Below, piece after piece: positions 7,509 through 15,284 of a stretch of 64,000 bases of DNA. How positions within the stretch are numbered: position 1 is the first letter of the stretch; each line of letters begins with the position of its first letter. Made by a program: the position numbers and the translations under genes. The notes under the pieces are model-generated. The model saw only the letters and a program-made list of their open reading frames with translations, was not told the origin of the DNA and did not search any database. This DNA comes from Nonomuraea roseoviolacea subsp. carminata (lineage in GTDB: Bacteria > Actinomycetota > Actinomycetes > Streptosporangiales > Streptosporangiaceae): assembly GCF_024172185.1 (NCBI RefSeq), contig NZ_JAMZEC010000001.1, forward strand, positions 7,285,001-7,349,000, read 5' to 3'.

Positions 7509-8471
7509 CTACTCACCTCCCAGGCGGGGCGGGCCGACGAGCCAGCCGAGCCGCACACCCCCAGACAGCCACGTGAGGCGGGGCGGGCCGACAACGATGG
7601 ACGGCAGATCGGGGTCGACCGCGTCGGAGGTTCCGGTGAGGCTGGCGGTGATCGCGGGCAGGACCGCCGCGAGCACGGCCTGCGGCGGGTCGGACACCTG
7701 GCCGGCGAGCGAGGCGGTCAGCGCGGGCAGAGCAGCGGCGATGCTGCCCTCGACCTCGACAACGCCCGACAGGGCAGCGGTCAACGGCGGAAGCTGGGCG
7801 CCGATCTGGCCGAGCACTTCGACCGTCGCGGAGGCCGCCATGACGACCGCGGGCAGGTTGGCGGTGAGGCTGCCCTCGACCGTCACCGCCCCGTCGAAGC
7901 TGGCCGTGACCGCTGGCAGGACGCCGTCCAGGACGCCGGTGACGGTGTCGGAGAGCGTGGATGCGCTGCTGCCGGGGGTACCGTCCCAGGACCCGCCAGG
8001 GGTCGTGTCGCCGTCGAAGTAGTCGCCCAAGGCCGCTGTCTGCTCGATCAGGACCATGGTCGTGTGGACGGTGGTGACGGCGTAGTTGGCCCCGTCCAAG
8101 ATGATCTGGGCGAGCGCCGCCCCGCTGGGAGCGGTGGCGGTGAGGCTGGCCCGGGTCACCACTCCGGACGTCAGCGTGTACGAGCCGTTGCTGTAGGAAA
8201 TGACACCGTTGGCGGCGTCGCGCCATTCGATGTAGATGCTGCCGCCGCTCGAGAAGCCGTTGGCCGGGCGGATGTACACGCTGGCCGTGTAGTCCAAGCC
8301 GGGCGCTACCGCTCCTGCGGAGGTGCGAAGGAAGGTGCCGCTGGTGTATTCAGCCGCGAAGGGGCGGCCGAAGCCGGTCACCGCCTGGCGGGTCGGTGTC
8401 GCCTCGCCGCCCCACCCGGCCGTGTCGTTGCTCAGGCACGGGTTGATGCAGCTGTTGTGCCTGGTCGCCAT
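7509..8471 (-). CDS. Fibre/appendage-like protein with carbohydrate-binding-type N-terminus and C-terminal repeats
   Basis: A 320-aa protein. Residues ~1-150 resemble jelly-roll carbohydrate-binding modules (INPCLSNDTAGWGG, PGLDYTASVYIRPANG, IYIEWRDAANGVISYS, GDYFDGDTTPGGS). The rest is a run of ~20-residue repeats built on LPAVTASxxGxVxVEGSL, ending in two near copies of VGPPRL. Such repeats usually form a beta-stranded shaft. It likely contacts the host envelope or decorates the virion. It lies directly upstream of the terminase group, an unusual place for a fibre gene. Confidence 0.7.
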   Translation of the reverse strand: MATRHNSCINPCLSNDTAGWGGEATPTRQAVTGFGRPFAAEYTSGTFLRTSAGAVAPGLDYTASVYIRPANGFSSGGSIYIEWRDAANGVISYSNGSYTLTSGVVTRASLTATAPSGAALAQIILDGANYAVTTVHTTMVLIEQTAALGDYFDGDTTPGGSWDGTPGSSASTLSDTVTGVLDGVLPAVTASFDGAVTVEGSLTANLPAVVMAASATVEVLGQIGAQLPPLTAALSGVVEVEGSIAAALPALTASLAGQVSDPPQAVLAAVLPAITASLTGTSDAVDPDLPSIVVGPPRLTWLSGGVRLGWLVGPPRLGGE

Positions 8472-8474
8472 GAG

Positions 8475-8771
8475 TTATGCGAGCGTGGAGCTGCCGCGCG
8501 ATACGTAGCCCTGCAGCGGCGGAAGGCTGGCGCACGTGTAGGTGACCTCGTGGGTGACTGGCACGCCGTTCTCGTCGCGGATCCACTCGCCCTGCTCGTC
8601 GAGGTCGATGACCGTGAGTACGGCGCGCACCGGGTCCTCGTTGTAGACGTACAGCATCCAGCCGGTGACCAAGGGGATGTTGTTGGCCGAGCACCAGTTC
8701 ATCAGCATCTTGTAGGGCGGGCTGGTCATGTGGGCCGGGTTGTGCCGGACCTCCACGGTCAGGTACAGCAT
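8475..8771 (-). CDS. Hypothetical late protein (98 aa)
   Basis: MLYLTVEVRHNPAHMTSPPY start. It has a compact mix of strands and aromatic residues (TGWMLYVYNEDPVRAVLTVIDLD, HEVTYTCASLPPLQGYV), with two Cys, one near residue 27 and one near the C-terminus. It sits 3 nt upstream of the fibre-like gene and is surely co-translated. Family not recognised; possibly an assembly factor or minor component of the same appendage. Confidence 0.6.
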   Translation of the reverse strand: MLYLTVEVRHNPAHMTSPPYKMLMNWCSANNIPLVTGWMLYVYNEDPVRAVLTVIDLDEQGEWIRDENGVPVTHEVTYTCASLPPLQGYVSRGSSTLA

Positions 8772-8779
8772 GATGCCTC

Positions 8780-9211
8780 CTAGCTCGCGGGCATGGTCAC
8801 GGTGCCGGCGTTGACCGTCACGTTCACGCCGATGCTGATGGTGGTCGTGTTCATCGTCAGGTCGCCGCCGCCGCCAGTCGCCGTGACGCTGCCGTCCAGG
8901 ACGCCGAGCCCTGTGCCCGCGGCCTCGGTGGAGTCGAGGAGCCGGAACCAGCCGGCGGTGCCGTTGGCCAGGCCCGCGACAGTCAGGGCAGGGGTGGTGT
9001 CGAGCCCGACCGCGCCGGCGACGGCTGCAGCGAACGCCGGGTCGCTCAACGTGAATTCCGCGAGCAGGGTGCCGCTGGGTGCGGTGGCAGGGGTGGCGGG
9101 CTGGCTTCCGGTGTAGATGCGCAGCTTGCCGGCCGCGGAGCCGCCGTCGACGAGGGCGGCGACGGCGTTCGCCGCGGCGTTGCGGGCGGCGGTGTTGATG
9201 CGGAGCGCCAT
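8780..9211 (-). CDS. Structural protein of appendage cassette (143 aa)
   Basis: MALRINTAARNAAANAVAAL begins an amphipathic helix. It is followed by LRIYTGSQPATPATAPSGTL, a motif common in small phage proteins next to tail or head-appendage genes, and then a glycine/threonine-rich beta region (GGGGDLTMNTTTISIGVN). No enzymatic residues. It lies in the compact cassette between the two paralogous ~95-aa genes. Virion association is inferred from composition and neighbours. Confidence 0.65.
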   Translation of the reverse strand: MALRINTAARNAAANAVAALVDGGSAAGKLRIYTGSQPATPATAPSGTLLAEFTLSDPAFAAAVAGAVGLDTTPALTVAGLANGTAGWFRLLDSTEAAGTGLGVLDGSVTATGGGGDLTMNTTTISIGVNVTVNAGTVTMPAS

Positions 9212-9221
9212 CGCGGTCCCT

Positions 9222-9512
9222 TCAGGTGACGTAGAGCGAGTAGGGGCCGAGAACGGGAATCTCTGGCGCGGAGGTGATCTTCACCCAGATGCCGTAGGTG
9301 CCGCCCTTCGTCAGGGGCAACGCGGTGGCCGGCCCGATGAGGACAGCGGCGTCTGTGCCGATCCATTCGGCGGTCTTCCAGTCGCCGCCGGCTGGATCCT
9401 GGCCGTCGGGAACGATCGCCATCTGCACCGGGAGCGAGGTGAGGGTTGCCGGGCCGGTGATGGGAACCTTCACGTACTCGGTGGACAGGCTCGGGATCCT
9501 CAATGCCGTCAT
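9222..9512 (-). CDS. Small beta-rich late protein, paralogue of 7220-7504
   Basis: A 96-aa product (MTALRIPSLSTEYVKVPITG). It shares order and spacing of conserved pieces with the 94-aa protein next to TerL: PVQMAIVPDG, AEWIGTDAAVLIG, LTKGGTYGIWVKIT. The pair brackets three other cassette genes, so duplication followed by insertion or divergence is likely. Function unknown; probably a structural adaptor. Confidence 0.65.
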   Translation of the reverse strand: MTALRIPSLSTEYVKVPITGPATLTSLPVQMAIVPDGQDPAGGDWKTAEWIGTDAAVLIGPATALPLTKGGTYGIWVKITSAPEIPVLGPYSLYVT

Positions 9513-9527
9513 CCGCGCCCCTTCAAG

Positions 9528-10724
9528 TCAGGTGGTGGGCGGGCGTGCAGACCAGCCTCGAGCGGGGTCTCCTGCCAGCCACGAGCGCTCCGGCTGGCGC
9601 GAGCCCCACCCGCGGCGGGGCGTTCCGGGGACAACGGTGATGTCCTGCAACACGAGGACGGCCAGCCCGTCGGTTGCCAAGACGGCTTCGCTCAGCGACG
9701 TCTGCAGGACCTCGGCAGCCGACAGCGCATCGGCGGCCGAGACGCTGTCGTCCAGTCCGGCGTCAGCCGCGACGGTCAGCGCGTCGATGCCCGCGATCGA
9801 GTCATCCAGGACCGGCGATACCAGGGTGGTCAGGTCGTCCACGCCGGTCGCGGTGTCGGCGAGGTCGACCGGGACGCCGCCGCCCACGTCGTCGGCCCCG
9901 ATGATGGTCTCGGCGAGGGCGACGGTGACTCCGACCATCAGGTCGTCTACGGCGGCGACTGACTCGGTGAGGATCGTGTCGGCCGCGACGTCAAGGGTCT
10001 CGGAGGCGGATCCGGTGTCCGCCAGCGTGGCCGCCGCGGCGACGGTGACGTCGTCTGCCACCGTCCCTGTGTCGGTCAGGTCCTTCACCGTGGATCCGGA
10101 GGTCACGGTGACGGTGACGCCGCGGCGGAGCGTCGGCGAAGTCGTGATCGTGAACGACTGGACCCCAGTGGCGGCGCCGGAGGCGAGGGTCTTGTACGCG
10201 CCGGACACGTACACGAATTGCCGCGAGGAGATGTCGGCGAACTCGGTGTACGTGCCGGGCGGCGTGAGCGACTCGGATGTACCCATGCCGCCCGAGGCGG
10301 ATACGAATCGGACGTCGAGGTCGGTCGTGCCCGCTGGTGTTGTCGACGGGGTCTGGATGCTGGTGCCTGTGCCGCCGGTACTGGTGGCGACGACAGGTGT
10401 GTTCGTGCTGGCGTCCTGGATGGCAATCATCGTGGCCGCAGCGTCAGCGCCGGAGTCCTGGTTGAAGGTGTAGGAGGCCGGTTCGCTGCCGCCGGCTATC
10501 TTCCAGTACAGCTTGCCGGGGTTGCTGCCGTCCGTCCCTGCGGTGGTGAGCGTGTTCCACGCTGTCCCGCCGGCCGAGATGGACATGGCGGCGAGGGCGC
10601 CGATGTCTGCCGAGTGCCAGGCGAGGAGCAGGTCTCCGGAGACGACGCCTGAGGGGCGCGCGCATACGAATGAGGCGCCGGCTCCGTTCTGGCTGGCCTG
10701 GGAGCTACCGCGTACGGATGGCAT
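9528..10724 (-). CDS. Repeat-rich fibre-like protein (398 aa)
   Basis: The first ~200 residues form a beta-sandwich-like domain (GDLLLAWHSADIGAL, KLYWKIAGGSEPASYTF, FADISSRQFVYVSGAYKT). Residues ~205-365 hold about seven degenerate repeats of 20 residues on a pattern LxDTxxxxDDLxVxV (for example LADTATGVDDLTTLVSPVLD). The C-terminus ends in arginine/tryptophan-rich GWGSRQPERSWLAGDPARGW. Phage fibres and receptor-binding proteins often have this head-plus-repeat layout. Repeat number may vary between relatives. Confidence 0.7.
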   Translation of the reverse strand: MPSVRGSSQASQNGAGASFVCARPSGVVSGDLLLAWHSADIGALAAMSISAGGTAWNTLTTAGTDGSNPGKLYWKIAGGSEPASYTFNQDSGADAAATMIAIQDASTNTPVVATSTGGTGTSIQTPSTTPAGTTDLDVRFVSASGGMGTSESLTPPGTYTEFADISSRQFVYVSGAYKTLASGAATGVQSFTITTSPTLRRGVTVTVTSGSTVKDLTDTGTVADDVTVAAAATLADTGSASETLDVAADTILTESVAAVDDLMVGVTVALAETIIGADDVGGGVPVDLADTATGVDDLTTLVSPVLDDSIAGIDALTVAADAGLDDSVSAADALSAAEVLQTSLSEAVLATDGLAVLVLQDITVVPGTPRRGWGSRQPERSWLAGDPARGWSARPPTT

Positions 10725-10759
10725 CGGCTACCTCCGGGCGCGCAAGCGTCCGTGACTGT

Positions 10760-11338
10760 CTACGAGAAGGTGCAGGTCGCTGTGGCCGCCCAGGTCTGTC
10801 CTGCGACCTTCGTGCCCTGGGCGATGGACGTCTTGTGGTTGAACAGCGTGGCGTTGACGGTCGCGGAGGATGTGACCGTGGGGGTGCCGATGTCGATGCC
10901 GAACTCGTTCCACGCGAAGTTGCCGTCGGCGGTGCCGAATGTCGCCTTCAGCGTGAGCACTCCCGCGCTGGTCTGCGGGTAGGTGGCGTCCATTGTCTGG
11001 AACCAGCGGTTGGCGGAGCCGGCGGCGGCTGACAGGTTGGTGTCGCCGATGGCGGCGGCCGGGTTGGTGGCGTTGCCGACCCCGATGCGGGCGCTGGTGT
11101 TGGTGATGGCCTGCCCGCCGGCTGCAGTGAGGAGCGCGGTGAGGCGGGTGAGCCCGGCGGTGGTGACCAGGTTGCCGTGGACTTCGGTCGTCTCGTAGGG
11201 CAGGACGCCGAGGCGGGCGAAGTCGGCCGCGGTGGGGGCGGCCAGGCGGGAGCGGCGCTGTACCCAGGCAGTCTGCTCGGCGTCGAACCTGTCGATCAGC
11301 CAGTGCGTGGTGGCGCGTGAGAGCTCGACGGCGGGCAT
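10760..11338 (-). CDS. Tail fibre/appendage-associated protein (192 aa)
   Basis: Start chosen at ATG 11338 because AGGAG lies 8 nt upstream; the in-frame GTG at 11347 is too close to it. A helical N-terminus (LSRATTHWLIDRFDAEQTAW) precedes a beta-rich part, with ITNTSARIGVGNATNPAAAI and FAWNEFGIDIGTP. The second piece is a motif often seen in phage tail-fibre-like proteins. It is the first gene of the leftward late operon, starting opposite a plus-strand gene at 11381. Confidence 0.65.
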   Translation of the reverse strand: MPAVELSRATTHWLIDRFDAEQTAWVQRRSRLAAPTAADFARLGVLPYETTEVHGNLVTTAGLTRLTALLTAAGGQAITNTSARIGVGNATNPAAAIGDTNLSAAAGSANRWFQTMDATYPQTSAGVLTLKATFGTADGNFAWNEFGIDIGTPTVTSSATVNATLFNHKTSIAQGTKVAGQTWAATATCTFS

Positions 11339-11380
11339 GGGGCACACTCCTGGCGATCAGTCGAACGGACGTACGAGAAT

Positions 11381-11728
11381 GTGGAGGTGGAACCATCGCG
11401 CGTTGAGCTGCACAACTGGCCGTACAACCCGTCCGAGCCGGGCGGCTGGGTGGCGCCGTACGGCAACCCCATCCACCGGTGGCGCGTCACTTACGTCCAC
11501 GCTCGCTACGTCGCCCCGAAGGTGCTGCCGGGCGACCTCGACGAGCACGGCCGGCCGATGAAGCCGCGCATCGAACTCCGCGCCTACCTCGTCGACCTGG
11601 ACGGTAGTCAGTTCGGGTTGCCGGACCACGAGCATGTGCTGCTGCATCAGGTGCCGCCGGTCGGCTGGTGGCTCATCAAGCCGGCCGACGACGAGCACCT
11701 TGCCAGGATCGAACGGTTCAAGGTCTAG
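11381..11728 (+). CDS. Plus-strand hypothetical protein in the prophage (possible moron)
   Basis: A 115-aa protein rich in Trp, Tyr, His and Pro (LHNWPYNPSEPGGWVAPYG, IHRWRVTYVHARYVAP). It is read against the direction of all neighbouring phage genes. Start is GTG 11381 or GTG 11387; no strong ribosome site. Its stop codon is in the palindrome CTAG, shared with the convergent gene. Solitary, opposite-strand genes in prophages are often expressed in the lysogen. The family is not recognised. Confidence 0.55.
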   Translation: MEVEPSRVELHNWPYNPSEPGGWVAPYGNPIHRWRVTYVHARYVAPKVLPGDLDEHGRPMKPRIELRAYLVDLDGSQFGLPDHEHVLLHQVPPVGWWLIKPADDEHLARIERFKV

Positions 11729-12096
11729 GCGGCGGCCCGGAAACGCTCGCGCAGCGCGGCGCGCAGCTGGTCGCGGAGCTCAGCTGTCTCGGGCACGTCC
11801 TCGCCGCGGGCGATGCACCCGTCGATGGTGGCGAGGTCGTTGTAGTCGTAGTAGGTGCGCCGGTCGTGGCGGCCGAGCTTGCGCGCCTGGTAGCGGCTGC
11901 CCCACGAGCGGATCGTGGCCGGGTCCTTGCGAAGTCGGAGCGCGGCGTCGGCGGCGGTGATCGGTTCGGGGTCGATGGTGCACCCCCCGGAAACGCGTAA
12001 TGCCCCCCGCGGTGGCGTGAGGGCATTCGTGTGCTGTCTGCGTGAAGTGTGGCACAGCAGGTCAGGAGGGTTCAAGTCGGACTGACGCCGAGCCAT
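11725..12096 (-). CDS. Small helix-turn-helix protein (uncertain start)
   Basis: The clear domain is the C-terminal ~85 residues: PITAADAALRLRKDPATIRSWG, RYQARKLGRHDRRTYYDYN and DLATIDGCIARGEDVP. This is a MerR/HTH_17-like DNA-binding fold. No in-frame ATG, GTG or TTG occurs close before it. The annotated ATG at 12096 leaves ~38 poorly coding residues and overlaps the previous gene by 25 nt. An ATC behind GGGGGGTG near 11970 is an unorthodox alternative. Likely a late-operon regulator, or a terminase small-subunit-like protein, given its position before the late genes. Confidence 0.5.
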   Translation of the reverse strand: MARRQSDLNPPDLLCHTSRRQHTNALTPPRGALRVSGGCTIDPEPITAADAALRLRKDPATIRSWGSRYQARKLGRHDRRTYYDYNDLATIDGCIARGEDVPETAELRDQLRAALRERFRAAA

Positions 12097-12224
12097 TCGG
12101 CGACCGTCATGGGCAGCGCTGTGTCCGGGACGATGATGGGCAGCAGGTGCGGGATGACGAGCACGCCGTCGGCGACAGGGTGCACGTCGCAGGCGAGCGT
12201 GTCGATATCCGTCATGAGATCCAT
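12072..12224 (-). CDS. Small hypothetical protein (50 aa)
   Basis: MDLMTDIDTLACDVHPVADG start, ending TALPMTVAEWLGVSPT. A regular coding composition and a C-terminal helix ending TVAEWLGVS support a real gene. ATG 12215 is an alternative start three codons in. Function unknown. Confidence 0.5.
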   Translation of the reverse strand: MDLMTDIDTLACDVHPVADGVLVIPHLLPIIVPDTALPMTVAEWLGVSPT

Positions 12225-12250
12225 TATCCCAGGTGACCCGGCTCGCGGCA

Positions 12251-12760
12251 TCACATCGGCCCATCCTCGCGCGCGAGTTCGGCCGCCTCCCGCTGCCATG
12301 TCACCGCGATCGGCTCGCCGCGCTCCTGCGCCAACCGGGTTACCAGGTGGGTGACGATGTCCAGGGTTGCTCGGTTCATCGCGGCCGGCCCCATTCCCAT
12401 GATCGGGTGCACGAGTTGGGGCTGGATCGTCGCGAGCAGCGCGATCATCTCCTCCTCGTTGTCCGGCGATCGGTTGAGGTGGAGGGTCATCTCCTGGATG
12501 AGTGCAGCCTGCTTGACGGCAACCAGCTGTTGGAACTCGGCGTACTCCTCCGGCGTAAACTCGTCCCGCACCTCGTCGCCCGGCCTCCGCTCGGGCGGCG
12601 GTGTGCCGGGTTCGGCGAGAAGGCAGATCCGGTCGTGCTCGACGCGGTACTGCTCCACGGGTTTCTCGCCAAGAGCGCGCGTGTTGTACCCGATGATCAT
12701 GCCGCATCTCTCGCACCTGACCAGTTCGGGCAGGAAGCGCCTGAGCAGCCAGCGGATCAT
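12251..12760 (-). CDS. Hypothetical protein (169 aa), coupled to the serine recombinase gene
   Basis: MIRWLLRRFLPELVRCERCG start. The N-terminal ~20 residues hold a basic amphipathic helix and a CERC pair that may bind metal. The rest is acidic and helical (DEFTPEEYAEFQQLVAVKQA, NEEEMIALLATIQPQLV). It overlaps the recombinase stop by 4 nt (ATGA), so the two are co-translated. Whether it helps the recombinase is unknown. Confidence 0.6.
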   Translation of the reverse strand: MIRWLLRRFLPELVRCERCGMIIGYNTRALGEKPVEQYRVEHDRICLLAEPGTPPPERRPGDEVRDEFTPEEYAEFQQLVAVKQAALIQEMTLHLNRSPDNEEEMIALLATIQPQLVHPIMGMGPAAMNRATLDIVTHLVTRLAQERGEPIAVTWQREAAELAREDGPM

Positions 12761-13392
12761 GCGGTGAGCTCTTCCGCTGCAGCGGCCGGGGCCTGCGTCA
12801 GCTCGGGAACGTACTTGTAGATGGTCGCCCGGCTCACGTTGAGCAGGCGGGCGATCGACGACACGGTGTTCTTCGGGTTGGTCAGCAGGGTGCGGGCGTG
12901 CTCGACCTGCTCTGGAGTCATGGCCGGTGGCCGACCGAGGCGCTGCCCGCGATCTCGGGCGGCCTGGACACCGGCGATCGTGCGCTCCCGGATGATGTCG
13001 CGCTCCAGTTCCGCGAAGGCGGCCATCATCGTGAAGAAGAACTTCCCTTCGCCGGTCGGGCTGTAGTTGCCCGCGAGGCGGCCCGTCAGGATCTTCAGCC
13101 CGATTCCTTGATCGTGCAGATCCTCGGCAATGATCAAGACGTCCTTGGTGGATCGGCCGAGCCGGTCGAGCTTCCAGACGACGAGGGTGTCTCCGGGGCG
13201 GAGGTAGTCGAGCGCGGCGGCGAGGCCGGGCCGGTCCTTCTTCCGGGTGGAGACCTTCTCGTCGAAGATGCGGATACAGCCGGCGGCGGTGAGGGCGTCG
13301 AGCTGGAGTTGCAGGTCTTGGTCGTCGGTGGAGACCCGGGCGAGGCCGACGAGAGCTCCGGTCTGGGTGGGGGTTGCAGCCTTTGTGTTCAA
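12757..13392 (-). CDS. Small serine recombinase (resolvase/invertase family)
   Basis: A 211-aa protein from TTG 13392 with AGGAAGAG upstream. The catalytic domain has VGLARVSTDDQDLQLQL with the nucleophilic Ser, then DTLVVWKLDRLGRSTKDV and AFAELERDIIRERT. The C-terminal HTH is TVSSIARLLNVSRATIYKYV. This is the Hin/Gin/Tn3-resolvase length and layout, far too short for a large serine integrase. It therefore probably inverts or resolves a local segment. It lies just upstream of the fibre cassette, and its promoter region holds direct repeats. Confidence 0.92.
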   Translation of the reverse strand: MNTKAATPTQTGALVGLARVSTDDQDLQLQLDALTAAGCIRIFDEKVSTRKKDRPGLAAALDYLRPGDTLVVWKLDRLGRSTKDVLIIAEDLHDQGIGLKILTGRLAGNYSPTGEGKFFFTMMAAFAELERDIIRERTIAGVQAARDRGQRLGRPPAMTPEQVEHARTLLTNPKNTVSSIARLLNVSRATIYKYVPELTQAPAAAAEELTA

Positions 13393-13582
13393 GAAAGGTC
13401 TCTTCCTTGATTCTTAGACAGAAGACTTTGCGACATGATTTTCAGACAGACTGCGGGATTCGGGAAGGGCTTCGAACCTCGGTTAGGCGAATGTGTCTAC
13501 AAGGGAGCGATTTACAACATGATCCACACACCCATGCCCGGGATCCTCCTGCGATGTTCCGGCGCTTCGCGACGCCTCTCAA
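13393..13582. promoter_or_regulatory. Recombinase upstream region with direct repeats (possible res/operator site)
   Basis: A 190-nt, AT-richer gap. GATTCTTAGACAGA (13409-13422) and GATTTTCAGACAGA (13437-13450) match at 12 of 14 positions, 28 bp apart. TGTCTA near 13492-13498 is a third, inverted, half-site. Serine recombinases commonly bind such sites at their own promoter. Confidence 0.45.
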
Positions 13583-13882
13583 TCACGATGGCTTCTCATC
13601 CTCCGGCCACGCGTCGGCGTAGACCAGCATCAGGTCGCGCCACAAATCCTTCACGGGGCGACCCTCGACACGAGCCAGCTGCCGAACCAGGAGATGTATC
13701 AGATGCATGGAAGCCATGAGCTGGACGTCTCGCGGAACCTCATTCGCGACCCTGGCGACCGCGTTGAGGACCATCGGATCGTCAGATCGACCTCCCTCTT
13801 GGAGTTCAAGGGTCGCGGTCACCATCGCAAGGACAGCGTTCATGTGCTCCTTGCTGAACGCTGGTTCCTGGATCTCGCTCAT
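13583..13882 (-). CDS. Hypothetical phage protein (99 aa)
   Basis: MSEIQEPAFSKEHMNAVLAM start; an all-helical protein (VLNAVARVANEVPRDVQLMA, LIHLLVRQLARVEGRPVKDL). It overlaps the preceding gene by 4 nt and is the last gene of the leftward early operon before the recombinase promoter. Family not recognised. Confidence 0.6.
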   Translation of the reverse strand: MSEIQEPAFSKEHMNAVLAMVTATLELQEGGRSDDPMVLNAVARVANEVPRDVQLMASMHLIHLLVRQLARVEGRPVKDLWRDLMLVYADAWPEDEKPS

Positions 13883-14634
13883 GTTGCTCCGATCTCCTGC
13901 TGCTCGTACTCGTCGGCCTGTCTCGCGTACTCGCTGTCGTGCTCGCGCTGGTTCAACAACCTGCCACACCCGCCGCACTCGTAGTAGCCGTCATCCTTGC
14001 GCCGCACCTGACGTTCCGCGCAGCGCGGGCACCTGATCGGCGACCGCGCCGACACCGGATCCGACTTCGACATCGCGCGCAGCTTCCGCTGCCAGCGCAG
14101 CACCGCCAGCCCGAACGCCACCGACCCCGGGTGGAGGAGGATGTCGTCGATCTGGCCGAGCAGCCAGCCCACCGTCAGCGCCCGGGCGTGCCCTCCGCGG
14201 GCCCGGCGCGGCCGGGGAGCGTAGCCGCGGACTTCCCGCCACTGGTCTTCCACCTCGGCCAGCACGCTGAACAGCTCATCCAGGCTGTCCACGATCGACG
14301 TGTGCGACGGGGCGGCCGTCCCGTTCGGACCGGCTGCGGTGCCGCCGCGGTGGCCGTCGATGCCAGCGGCGAGTAGTGCGGCGGTGTCGTCGAGTTCGGC
14401 GAGTGCGCTGCGGATGTGGCTGGCGCACCGGTGGTCCCACACGGGTTCGCCGAGGTGGACGGCGATGGACGGTTGCTCGGGGGCGGTCGGGCGGTCGCCG
14501 CGGTCGTCGCCGGGCGTGTTGAGCCAGGCGTGCATGGCGGCGGCGTGCTGTTCGAGCGCCTGGTCGTATGCGGTCCAGGCGGCGCGCGCCTGTCGGTTGC
14601 ACGGACCGTTGCAGGCGTCGAGGCTGATCGGCAC
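13879..14634 (-). CDS. Zinc-ribbon phage protein (251 aa)
   Basis: GTG 14634 follows GGGGGAG. The N-terminus has DACNGPCNRQARAAW. The middle part is helical. The C-terminus holds a classical zinc ribbon, RCPRCAERQVRRKDDGYYEC followed by GGCG. This layout is common among actinophage proteins that bind nucleic acid, but the exact role is unknown. It is part of the run of overlapping early genes. Confidence 0.65.
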   Translation of the reverse strand: MPISLDACNGPCNRQARAAWTAYDQALEQHAAAMHAWLNTPGDDRGDRPTAPEQPSIAVHLGEPVWDHRCASHIRSALAELDDTAALLAAGIDGHRGGTAAGPNGTAAPSHTSIVDSLDELFSVLAEVEDQWREVRGYAPRPRRARGGHARALTVGWLLGQIDDILLHPGSVAFGLAVLRWQRKLRAMSKSDPVSARSPIRCPRCAERQVRRKDDGYYECGGCGRLLNQREHDSEYARQADEYEQQEIGAT

Positions 14635-14636
14635 GG

Positions 14637-14780
14637 TTACTCCCCCTGATCGGTGGTGGTGCGTCGTTCTCCGCACCAGCAGGCGCGGGTGGTGATGGTG
14701 GCGTTGCTGAGGCCGCCGGCGAGGGTGACGGTGAGGGTGGTCCATCGGTGGCGGTGGAAGAGTCGGCGGAGCCGGTTCAT
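14637..14780 (-). CDS. Small protein (47 aa)
   Basis: MNRLRRLFHRHRWTTLTVTL start, then a CWCGERR pair of cysteines. It is short and basic at the N-terminus. It overlaps the upstream stop by 4 nt and ends 2 nt before the next start, which argues for translation. Function unknown. Confidence 0.55.
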   Translation of the reverse strand: MNRLRRLFHRHRWTTLTVTLAGGLSNATITTRACWCGERRTTTDQGE

Positions 14781-15016
14781 CGGCGCCGCCTCCGGTACTC
14801 GCGCTTCACGCGCGCCGCGTCGGGGCCGGGCCGGCCGGTGGTGAGCTGCCACCGCCACCAGGTGAGCCGGGATGCGGGTGCGGTGAGGGTCAGCGAGATG
14901 CGGAGTGGCCGCAGGATGGGTTCGGCCGCCGGGAGGTCGTCGATGATGACGAGCCCGTCGTCCTCGATGTAGCCCAGGTCCACCCAGTCGGGCACCCAGG
15001 GGGCCAGGTCATCCAT
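14777..15016 (-). CDS. Hypothetical protein (79 aa)
   Basis: ATG 15016 behind GAAGGAGACC gives MDDLAPWVPDWVDLGYIEDD. The protein turns from acidic at the start to strongly basic at the end (DAARVKREYRRRRR). It is coupled to both neighbours. A charge-separated small protein of unknown role. Confidence 0.55.
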   Translation of the reverse strand: MDDLAPWVPDWVDLGYIEDDGLVIIDDLPAAEPILRPLRISLTLTAPASRLTWWRWQLTTGRPGPDAARVKREYRRRRR

Positions 15017-15284
15017 GCTGGTCTCCTTCGAGTGCGTCACGGATGCGCTGCGCTGCGGCCGGGTAGTCGGCGATGGCGGTGGGGTCGCCGGCGTGGTTCA
15101 TGACGAGGTCGAGGTCGTCCCTGGCGACGGTCACCATGCCGGGCAGGTCCTGGCCGTCGAGCACGGCGAGCAGGTCGCGGCGCACGTCGTCGGGGCACAG
15201 GTGGTCGTGGGTGGGGTGCCCCTCCCGGCCGAGGTGGTCGGCGAGGGCTTGGATGCGGGCGTTGACGGTCGCGAGGTCAGGCAT
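15009..15284 (-). CDS. Hypothetical protein (91 aa)
   Basis: MPDLATVNARIQALADHLGR start; helical with a His-rich segment (EGHPTHDHLCPDDVRRDLLAVL). Overlaps both neighbours by about 8 nt. Function unknown. Confidence 0.55.
   Translation of the reverse strand: MPDLATVNARIQALADHLGREGHPTHDHLCPDDVRRDLLAVLDGQDLPGMVTVARDDLDLVMNHAGDPTAIADYPAAAQRIRDALEGDQHG

Noticed and set aside
12757..13392. Serine recombinase as the phage integrase
   Set aside because: At 211 aa with a Hin-type layout it is too short for a large serine integrase, and the attachment site is of the tRNA type used mainly by tyrosine integrases.
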